Shown here: one piece after another, positions 16,999-23,322 of the stretch
Layout of the letters: the number at the start of each line of letters is the position of its first letter
Position numbering within the stretch: the first letter of the stretch is position 1
Assembly: GCA_013377005.1 (NCBI GenBank)
Contig: JACABE010000013.1
Span: 52,015 to 94,230, forward strand
Direction: 5' to 3'
DNA from: Bacteroidota bacterium
GTDB lineage: Bacteria; Bacteroidota; Bacteroidia; Bacteroidales; JACABE01
DNA: 42,216 nt
Position numbers and translations under genes: made by a program
Notes under the pieces: generated by a model
Seen by the model: the letters and a program-made list of their open reading frames with translations, nothing else
Databases searched by the model: none
What the model was told of the DNA's origin: nothing

Positions 16999-17283
16999 AT
17001 GAATATTAAAGAAGAAACTTTTTGCGATAGTAAAATAAACTTTCCTATCATTATCAATTTCAAAGTAATTACTAATAATACGTTCCCCGATATGGTAAAT
17101 CGTACGCATATCGGAATTGCTATTGAAGATGCCGGTTTGCAATACGACGAAATTAAGGTTACCGAAAGCAAAAAGCAAAATTATCTCAGCTATACTATAT
17201 TATTAAATGTAGATAACGAGAAACAGATGTCCGATCTGTATAGCAAAATAAGAGAAATACCGGGATTTGTGATGGCAGTTTAA
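16999..17283 (+). CDS. DUF493 (YbeD-like) protein
   Basis: 94-residue protein resembling the DUF493/YbeD family: FPIIINFKVI near residue 14, an SxKxNYLSYTI-like strand, then a helix with QMSDLYSKIREIPGFVMAV at the end. These small ferredoxin-like folds have an uncertain, possibly regulatory role. It follows the DUF721 gene by 48 bases on the same strand and is probably in the same transcript. Assignment rests on the overall pattern. Confidence 0.7.
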   Translation: MNIKEETFCDSKINFPIIINFKVITNNTFPDMVNRTHIGIAIEDAGLQYDEIKVTESKKQNYLSYTILLNVDNEKQMSDLYSKIREIPGFVMAV

Positions 17284-17353
17284 TTAATGATTAATTGTTA
17301 ATTATTAATTATTAATTACGAACCCTATATCTTTACAAACTTTAAGAACGATA

Positions 17354-18439
17354 ATGACCAAAGTAGAAGAAATATTACAGAAAGACGATTTCAGCAAATC
17401 AGACTTGGTTGAATTGCTTAAGGCTGATGGCGATGACAAAAAGAAAATCTTTGAGAAAGCAGCTGCTATTAAAAAGCAGTATGTTGGCAATAAAGTATAT
17501 TTCCGCGGATTGATTGAGTTTTCAAATATTTGTGCCAAAAATTGTTATTATTGTGGCATCCGGAGTGGCAATAAAAAGCTAACAAGATATTATGTTACCG
17601 AAGCCGAGGTGTTGGATGCTGTTAAATATGCACACGAAAACAAATACGCTTCCTTAGTAATACAAGCCGGCGAGCGTAGTAACAAAAAGTTTGTAAATAC
17701 CATTACCAACTTATTACACAAAATTAATGAATTAACGAATAACGAAATGGGCATTACCCTTTCGTTGGGCGAACAAACCGAAGATACCCTTATACAATGG
17801 CGTGAAGCAGGTGCCAAACGTTATTTATTACGCATTGAAGCTAGCAACCCTGAATTATATCGAAAACTTCATCCCAATAATAAAACCCACGATTTTGAAA
17901 CCCGCTTAAATGCCCTGCATTTATTGCGCAAAACAGGCTATCAGGTGGGAACGGGCGTAATGATAGGCTTACCGTTTCAAACCATTGAAGATTTAGCCGA
18001 CGATTTATTGTTTTTCAAAGAATTTGATATCGACATGGCTGGCATGGGACCCTATATTGAGCATGAAGATACCCCTTTGTATCAATACCGCCATCTTTTA
18101 ATGTCGAAAAAAGAACGCTTCGATTTATCACTAAAAATGGTGGCATTGCTGCGCATTATGATGAAAGATATTAATATTGCAGCCACCACTGCCATGCAAA
18201 CGCTCGATAAAATGGGCCGCGAAAAAGCCATCAAGGTAGGTAGTAATATTATTATGCCCAACCTTACCCCTGTTAAATACCGTGATAGTTATCTGTTGTA
18301 CGAAGACAAACCCTGCATTGACGAAGAAGCCAGCGAATGCAAAAACTGCCTCGAAGCCCGCATCCATATTTCGGGTGCCGAAATAGGTTATGGCGAATGG
18401 GGCGATAGTTTACATTTTGGCAAAAAGGAAAAATCTTAG
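17354..18439 (+). CDS. hydE: [FeFe] hydrogenase H-cluster radical SAM maturase HydE
   Basis: 361-residue radical SAM enzyme. The CX3CX2C cluster motif is Cys60, Cys64 and Cys67. The IQAGERS, ITLSLGEQTEDTL and MAGMGPYIEHEDTPL blocks match HydE, which helps build the dithiomethylamine-bearing diiron unit of [FeFe] hydrogenase with HydF and HydG. A second cysteine set, CX7CX2C at about 321, 329 and 332, has the same spacing as the optional second cluster of T. maritima HydE. No hydF, hydG or hydrogenase gene is in the window. The 3' half looks richer in G and C than its neighbours. Confidence 0.9.
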   Translation: MTKVEEILQKDDFSKSDLVELLKADGDDKKKIFEKAAAIKKQYVGNKVYFRGLIEFSNICAKNCYYCGIRSGNKKLTRYYVTEAEVLDAVKYAHENKYASLVIQAGERSNKKFVNTITNLLHKINELTNNEMGITLSLGEQTEDTLIQWREAGAKRYLLRIEASNPELYRKLHPNNKTHDFETRLNALHLLRKTGYQVGTGVMIGLPFQTIEDLADDLLFFKEFDIDMAGMGPYIEHEDTPLYQYRHLLMSKKERFDLSLKMVALLRIMMKDINIAATTAMQTLDKMGREKAIKVGSNIIMPNLTPVKYRDSYLLYEDKPCIDEEASECKNCLEARIHISGAEIGYGEWGDSLHFGKKEKS

Positions 18440-18501
18440 TAATAATTAGTAAACAGTATATACACAATTTTTAGTTTCGGTAATTAATGTATAAAAACAT
18501 T

Positions 18502-18636
18502 AGAACGCTGATTAAACAGATACGTTCCGTAAACGCAGATTTTCGCGAATTATTCCGAATGTTTTTTATTTTCATATATTAATAATCCGTTTTATCAGCG
18601 TTTCCCTGAGAGATCTGCGTCATCCGCGTTCATGAA
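18502..18636. repeat. Imperfect intergenic inverted repeat
   Basis: The left arm GAACGCTGATTAAACAGAT (18503-18521) is mirrored by a right arm at about 18585-18604 whose complement reads GAAACGCTGATAAAACGGAT. Outer segments also echo each other: CGCAGATTTTCGCGAATT on the left and ATCTGCGTCATCCGCGTT on the right. It resembles the degenerate intergenic repeats built from CGCTGAT and CGCAGAT words seen in many genomes. No gene is visible in 18440-18933 apart from the small-RNA candidate at its end. Confidence 0.6.
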
Positions 18637-18766
18637 AAATACATTAGAAAAATTAATGCTATATTTCAAATATGACAATAAATTATTCTTAGTACTTAAT
18701 AGAAACACAAATTAACAAATAAGATAAGATAAAACATTTTTTTTCGATTGCACATAAAATCTGATG

Positions 18767-18774
18767 TATATTTG
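18767..18774 (+). promoter_or_regulatory. Bacteroidota -7 box for a possible short transcript
   Basis: TATATTTG is an exact TAnnTTTG match, with a TTG 16 bases upstream as a possible -33 element. A second exact box, TAAATTTG, lies at 18791-18798. A hairpin terminator follows within 80 bases and no full-size gene lies between. Confidence 0.35.
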
Positions 18775-18781
18775 TAATGTA

Positions 18782-18848
18782 AAGTTACAATAAATTTGAT
18801 ATGTGTTTTTTGATAAAACCAACAGTTGAAAAATTGTTGGTTTTTTTT
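18782..18848 (+). ncRNA. Candidate small RNA (about 65 nt)
   Basis: A stretch bounded by two TAnnTTTG boxes and a rho-independent terminator. A 23-codon frame from ATG 18801 runs through the terminator, so it is unlikely to be the product. I do not recognise an RNA family. It could equally be a relic, or a stop signal for transcripts reading on from hydE. Confidence 0.25.
18817..18848 (+). terminator. Hairpin terminator in the hydE downstream gap
   Basis: Stem AACCAACA pairs with TGTTGGTT over a 10-base loop, followed at once by a run of T. Orientation fits plus-strand transcripts. Confidence 0.65.
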
Positions 18849-18933
18849 GTACCTCAACTATATTTGGTTTAAAAAAAACCTCACAAGTTTTTGTAAATAA
18901 GTTTTCAAAAAAATTGCGGTGTCTTGTCCTAAT

Positions 18934-20469
18934 CTATTCCTTCACAAATTTACTTTGCATGCTATTAGTATCATTAGTAACTTTTACTATATATATACCT
19001 TTGGCTAATGCTGCAATATTCAATTCTGTCTGTGGCTGTGTTATGTTTTGTTGTAATAGTAGCTTTCCTTGTATATCGTAAATAGAAACAATTGTGTTTT
19101 GTAGGCTTGTTAGTTGTTGGAGGTTTATAGTTAAGTTAGAGGTGGCTGGGTTGGGGTAGATATTTATTGGTTTATTAATGTTCTCTGTTATCCCTGTTGT
19201 AAAAGAAACAAAGTGGGCTTCATAGCGAATAGCATAAGTTACATCATTAATTATATAATTAGAAGAATAAATATCCAAAATGCCTAATGATAATACCCAA
19301 TTGTTATTCACCCATTCTTCATACTTTCCCGTTATTGAGTTTCCGTTGGCATTGTAAGTGTAAGTATTTTTACTAATATTTACCCACACATTATTTTGCC
19401 ATGATTCATATAAATAAGTAAGCATATTACCATAGGCATTGTAAGTGTAAGTATTTTTACTAATATTTACCCAAGCATTGTTTTGCCAATTTTCTGATAA
19501 TGTAGTTAACCTATTTCCATTTGCATTATACGTAGAAGTAGATTTACCACTATATACCCAAGTGTTGTTTTGCCATTGTTCTGACAAATAAGTAAGCTGA
19601 TTTCCATTAGCATTATAAGTACAAGTAGATTTACCACTATTTATCCACGCATTGTTCTGCCAGTTTTCAACTAATTCAGTAAGTTTATTGCCATTGGAAT
19701 TATAAGTATAAGTAGATTTACCACTATTTATCCATACATTGTTTTGCCAGTTTTCAAATATTTCAGTAAGCATATTCCCATTGGCATCATAAGTATAAGT
19801 ATATTTAGTGCTATTTACCCATGCATTGTTTTGCCATTGTTCTGATATTTGAGTAAGCATATTCCCATTGGCATTAAAAGTTAAAGTACTTTTATTGCTA
19901 TTTACCCAAGCATTATTTTGCCAATTTTCGTATAAACTGGTAAGCATATTTCCATTGGCATCATAAGTAAAAGTATATTTAGCACCATTTACCCATGCAT
20001 TGTTTTGCCATTGTTCTTCCAAACGAGAAAGCAAATTTCCAATTGCATTATAAGTAAAAGTATATATTGTGTTATTTACCCATGCATTGTTTTGCCATTG
20101 TTCTGATAAAGTAGAAAGCCTTTTTCCATTGGCATTATAAGTATAAGTTTCTTTAGAATAATTTACCCATGCATTGTTTTGCCAACTTTCTATTTTATTG
20201 GTTAGCACATTTCCATAGTTATTAAATGTTTGGGTTATTCTTTTATAAAGATTATTGCTAATATCAAAGGTAACTATGGTATCATAATTCCAAATGATTG
20301 CATTGGTTGCTTTTTGTTTAAGGCTTGCATGATTAGGAATATTATCAAGTAAAGGATAATTTATTGCTTCCTTGCCTAAGTTGGGTATAGGATGGGTTTT
20401 ATGCTGTGCATTCACAATATTCATCATGCAAATAGCAATCAATAAAACATAAATTCTTTTCATAATCAT
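18934..20469 (-). CDS. T9SS type A-sorted protein made of 29-residue YD-like repeats
   Basis: 511-residue secreted protein. Signal peptide MKRIYVLLIAICMMNIVNAQ (an in-frame ATG six bases upstream is equally possible). From about residue 95 to 400 it is a tandem array of 29-residue units with core WQNNAWVN, then TYTYNANGN and LT. I count ten WQNN copies and one decayed WVNN copy. The pattern recalls RHS/YD repeats. The last 85 residues, with INIYPNPATSNLTI, IYDIQGKLL and a GIYIVKV strand, are a type A T9SS sorting domain, so the protein is expected at the surface or outside the cell. Function is unknown; the TA-ACTTTA sequence upstream is only a near match to a -7 box. Confidence 0.85.
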   Translation of the reverse strand: MIMKRIYVLLIAICMMNIVNAQHKTHPIPNLGKEAINYPLLDNIPNHASLKQKATNAIIWNYDTIVTFDISNNLYKRITQTFNNYGNVLTNKIESWQNNAWVNYSKETYTYNANGKRLSTLSEQWQNNAWVNNTIYTFTYNAIGNLLSRLEEQWQNNAWVNGAKYTFTYDANGNMLTSLYENWQNNAWVNSNKSTLTFNANGNMLTQISEQWQNNAWVNSTKYTYTYDANGNMLTEIFENWQNNVWINSGKSTYTYNSNGNKLTELVENWQNNAWINSGKSTCTYNANGNQLTYLSEQWQNNTWVYSGKSTSTYNANGNRLTTLSENWQNNAWVNISKNTYTYNAYGNMLTYLYESWQNNVWVNISKNTYTYNANGNSITGKYEEWVNNNWVLSLGILDIYSSNYIINDVTYAIRYEAHFVSFTTGITENINKPINIYPNPATSNLTINLQQLTSLQNTIVSIYDIQGKLLLQQNITQPQTELNIAALAKGIYIVKVTNDTNSMQSKFVKE

Positions 20470-20628
20470 AGTTTTAAGTTGTTGTAATTAATCAGAGGTA
20501 AAGTTATACATATTTATTTAAAATAACATAATATTCACAAAATATTTTACAGTTTCTTTAATTATTGATATCCTATATATCATTATTAAATGTATAGGAA
20601 CAAAAATCATATATTTTATACGTAAGCT

Positions 20629-21150
20629 TGGTAGTCATAAAATAGTTGTGGGATGACCACCCACGAACGTAGGTAGCAATAAAACAGTTGTGGGATGACT
20701 ACCAACGAACGTAGGTAGCAATAAAACAGTTGTGGAACGACTACTCACGAACGTATGTAGTGATAAAACAGTTGTGGGATGACTACTCACGAACGTAGGT
20801 AGTGATAAAACAGTTGTGGGATGACTACCCACGAACGTAGATAGTAATAAAACAGTTGTGGAACGACTACCCACGAACGTAGATAGCAATAAAACAGTTG
20901 TGGAATGACTACCCACGAACGTAGATAGTAATAAAACAGTTGTGGGATGACTACCCACGAACGTAGGTAGCAATAAAACAGTTGTGGGATGACTACCCAA
21001 AAACTTTAGTAGTCATAAAACAGTTGCAGGATGACTACTTAAAAACTTTAGATGCCATTAAGCAGTTGCAGGATGACTACTCAAAAACTTTAGTAGTCAT
21101 AAAACAGTTGTGGGACGACTATATAAAAACTTTTATAGTCGTCCCACAAT
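20629..21150. repeat. Tandem array of twelve 42-bp units with hairpin potential
   Basis: Counting GTTGTGGG/GTTGCAGG cores, twelve units fall at 20645 and every 42 bases to 21107 with no insertion or deletion. The typical unit carries ATAAAACAGTTGTGGGATGA, then CTACCCACGAACGTAG. Units 2-9 can pair GTGGG with CCCAC, while units 1, 10 and 12 carry GTAGTCAT paired (fully or nearly) with ATGACTAC. There is no unique spacer, so it is not a CRISPR array. The rest of the 20470-21273 gap shows nothing else I can identify. Confidence 0.9.
21108..21149. repeat. Perfect 16-bp inverted repeat closing the 42-bp array
   Basis: TTGTGGGACGACTATA (21108-21123) is followed after 10 bases by its exact complement TATAGTCGTCCCACAA (21134-21149). 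The right arm is an inverted copy of the repeat core, so the array changes direction here. It may also act as a stop signal for rubrerythrin transcripts, though a T run is lacking. Confidence 0.85.
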
Positions 21151-21273
21151 TATTTTGAGATGCTGTTTGCAAAAGTTGTGTGGTTATTAAAACCTGCCAA
21201 GACTAATGTAAATAGCAATGCATTGGGTTTAACGATGTTTTTCGCTAAGAAACAAATCTGCAATAAGAAATCC

Positions 21274-21846
21274 CTAAAAATTATCAGCTTTTATTTCAAA
21301 ATAAGCCTGAGGATGATCGCAAACAGGGCAATTCATCAAAGCTTTTTCGCCATAATGAACATGACCGCATTTACGGCAAACCCACATAACCTTACCTTCT
21401 CTCTTAAATACTTTAGCTGTTTCGAGATTGTTGAGTAATTTTCTGTAACGATCTTCATGTTCTTTTTCAATAGCAGCAATCAATTTGAATGACATTGATA
21501 CTTTTTTAAAACCTTCTTCTTCGGCAATCTTAGAGAAAGCAGGATACAAATCTGTCCATTCTTCATTTTCTCCATCAGCAGCAGCTTTTAGATTTTCAGC
21601 TGTATTTGATATCATTCCGGCAGGATAAGAAGCCGTAATTTCAACTACACCACCTTCGAGATAGCGGAAAAAGATTTTGGCATGCTGTTCTTCCTGAAGA
21701 GCTGTTTCTTCAAACATCGCTGCTATTTGTTCATAGCCTTCTTTTTTGGCTTGTTTTGCAAAAAACTGATACCGATTTTTTGCCTGCGATTCACCTGCAA
21801 ATGCTTTTAGCAGGTTTTTTTCTGTTTTAGTTCCCTTTATACTCAT
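21274..21846 (-). CDS. rbr: Rubrerythrin
   Basis: 190-residue non-haem iron peroxidase that protects anaerobes from hydrogen peroxide. The N-terminal ferritin-like four-helix domain has AFAGESQAKNRY, EETALQEEQHAKIF and a last helix with AAIEKEHEDRY, giving the diiron ligands. The C-terminal rubredoxin domain has CxxC pairs at Cys157/Cys160 and Cys173/Cys176. The reading frame is open further upstream to 22050, but that part overlaps rdgB antisense; ATG 21846 gives the canonical start and follows a -7 box by 22 bases. Supports an anaerobic or microaerobic lifestyle. Confidence 0.95.
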   Translation of the reverse strand: MSIKGTKTEKNLLKAFAGESQAKNRYQFFAKQAKKEGYEQIAAMFEETALQEEQHAKIFFRYLEGGVVEITASYPAGMISNTAENLKAAADGENEEWTDLYPAFSKIAEEEGFKKVSMSFKLIAAIEKEHEDRYRKLLNNLETAKVFKREGKVMWVCRKCGHVHYGEKALMNCPVCDHPQAYFEIKADNF

Positions 21847-21868
21847 GATTTTTATTTTTTTAATCAAA

Positions 21869-21876
21869 CAAAAATA
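21869..21876 (-). promoter_or_regulatory. Bacteroidota -7 box for rubrerythrin
   Basis: The minus strand reads TATTTTTG, an exact TAnnTTTG match, 22 bases ahead of the rubrerythrin ATG. It lies 22 bases from the opposing rdgB box. Confidence 0.5.
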
Positions 21877-21898
21877 ATCATTAATTTTGGAAAAAATA

Positions 21899-21906
21899 TA
21901 AATTTG
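21899..21906 (+). promoter_or_regulatory. Bacteroidota -7 box abutting the rdgB start
   Basis: TAAATTTG matches TAnnTTTG and ends one base before the ATG of rdgB. If used, transcription would begin at or just after the start codon, so it may be a chance match or a sign of leaderless expression. Confidence 0.25.
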
Positions 21907-21907
21907 C

Positions 21908-22480
21908 ATGGAATTAGTTTTTGCCACCAACAATACACACAAAATAAAAGAGATAAGCCCTCTTATTACCAACAGTTTTCGTTTATTAAGCCTTTCAGAC
22001 CTTAATTTTTTTGAAGATATCCCCGAAACACAAGCCACATTGCAAGGCAACGCTTCACAAAAATCACATTATATATTCGATAGATATGCTATCAATTGCT
22101 TTGCTGATGATACAGGTCTGGAAATAGAAGCTCTAAAAGGCGAACCAGGTGTTTATTCTGCACGCTATGCCGGCGAAGGATGCAATTTTCAGGATAACAT
22201 TGATAAGGTATTGCTAAAAATGCAGGGGATTACCCATCGCAATGCACGCTTTCGCACTGTAATTTCATTACTATTAGATGGAAAAGAATATTTTTTTGAA
22301 GGATATGTAAATGGTAAAATACTTAACGAAAAACATGGCAATGATGGCTTTGGTTACGATCCTATTTTTATGCCCGACAACTACACTATTTCATTTGCAG
22401 AAATGACGTTAGAAGAAAAGAATAAAATAAGTCACCGAGGTATGGCAGTCAGAAAACTTGCCGCATTCCTGAATATATGA
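21908..22480 (+). CDS. rdgB: Non-canonical purine NTP pyrophosphatase (RdgB/HAM1)
   Basis: 190-residue house-cleaning enzyme that hydrolyses ITP, dITP and XTP to monophosphates. Motifs: FATNNTHKIKEI at the N-terminus, FADDTGLEIEAL with Asp67/Asp68, GVYSARYAGE, GNDGFGYDPIF and SHRGMA. The start at 21908 matches the usual N-terminus of the family exactly, so it is secure even though the upstream leader is nearly absent. Divergent from rubrerythrin, with 61 bases between starts. Confidence 0.95.
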   Translation: MELVFATNNTHKIKEISPLITNSFRLLSLSDLNFFEDIPETQATLQGNASQKSHYIFDRYAINCFADDTGLEIEALKGEPGVYSARYAGEGCNFQDNIDKVLLKMQGITHRNARFRTVISLLLDGKEYFFEGYVNGKILNEKHGNDGFGYDPIFMPDNYTISFAEMTLEEKNKISHRGMAVRKLAAFLNI

Positions 22481-22593
22481 GGTAATGTGGCAAAAAATGC
22501 TTTATAATTTGAACCAAAAATTATAAAATGAGTTTTAATTTTATAAATATATTTTTTTGTATTCAAATTCAAAACATAAGAAAATTGAGTTAT

Positions 22594-22636
22594 AAGAAAA
22601 CAATCATCTTCAAAGGAAATGATTGTTTTCTTATTT
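22594..22636 (+). terminator. Hairpin terminator after rdgB
   Basis: Perfect 14-bp stem AAGAAAACAATCAT/ATGATTGTTTTCTT with an 11-base loop, then ATTTTTA. It lies 114 bases after the rdgB stop and before the DUF4294 gene. Confidence 0.7.
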
Positions 22637-22706
22637 TTAAAATAAAAATATACACTTTTGCGTTTTTAACATGATTTGTAAGTAATTTTGAAATAATAAT
22701 TATGCA

Positions 22707-23303
22707 ATGAGGAAATTTATTTTCATACTATTCTTACAATTAATACCTGTGCTCCTTTTTTCGCAGCAAGAAAAAGATACCGTGGTAAAAGGTATTATTA
22801 CCAATGTTACCGTTTTCGAAGGAGATACTATTCCATATATTTCTTTACCTGTTATTTATATTTATGCCGATAAATACAGAATGTCAGAAAGCGAAAGAAT
22901 TGCCTATGATAAATTAGTAAGAAACGTAAAAAAAGTCTATCCTTATGCTTGTTTAGCCGGAATGAAATTAAGAGAATACAATGATATATTAATGAAAGCT
23001 CCTGATAAAGGTGAAAGAAGAAGAATAATGAAAAAAGCTGAACAGGAAATAAAAGATCAGTTTGGAACAGAATTAAAACAACTAACCTTTTCTCAGGGCA
23101 AAATACTAATTAAGCTTTTATATCGAGAAACAGGAAACACTTCTTATGAATTGGTTCAGGAATTAAGAGGTAAATTTGTTGCTTTCTTTTATCAGGCTTT
23201 TGCACGCTTATTTGGTTACAATTTAAAATCAACCTATGATCCTGAAGGTGAAGATAGACTTATAGAAATTATTGTACTTCAAATTCAAAAAGGATTAATA
23301 TAA
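22707..23303 (+). CDS. DUF4294 family exported protein
   Basis: 198-residue protein with an N-terminal signal peptide ending LLFSQ (about 1-20). The mature part has a short beta segment with DTIPYISLPVIYIYAD, then a charged helical region including YDKLVRNVKKVYPYACLAGMKL and QLTFSQGKILIKLLYRETG. This matches the DUF4294 family that I recall as confined to Bacteroidota. Location is probably periplasm or outer membrane; no function is known. A near-match -7 box (CACTTTTG, 22653-22660) precedes it. Confidence 0.75.
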   Translation: MRKFIFILFLQLIPVLLFSQQEKDTVVKGIITNVTVFEGDTIPYISLPVIYIYADKYRMSESERIAYDKLVRNVKKVYPYACLAGMKLREYNDILMKAPDKGERRRIMKKAEQEIKDQFGTELKQLTFSQGKILIKLLYRETGNTSYELVQELRGKFVAFFYQAFARLFGYNLKSTYDPEGEDRLIEIIVLQIQKGLI

Positions 23304-23322
23304 AAGGGTACTGAAAAAGGTT

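Noticed and set aside
17281-17320. AT-rich near-palindrome built of TTAATTA words between DUF493 and hydE
   Set aside because: Low-complexity AT sequence; no stable stem and no evidence for a defined element.
20635-21000. 121-residue open frame on the minus strand with repeats like GSHPTTVLLLPTFV
   Set aside because: It exists because the DNA repeat period (42) is a multiple of three. It starts inside the array, has no promoter or signal, and is broken in the last units.
20629-21150. Possible CRISPR array
   Set aside because: The units are contiguous, with no unique spacers, and no cas genes are present. The same holds for the 41-bp array at 26.7 kb.
21160-21438. 92-residue plus-strand frame
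   Set aside because: It overlaps the 3' end of rubrerythrin antisense and has no motif; composition looks like a shadow.
21847-22050. N-terminal extension of rubrerythrin by 68 residues
   Set aside because: It is antisense to rdgB, unlike any rubrerythrin, and the ATG at 21846 follows a -7 box.
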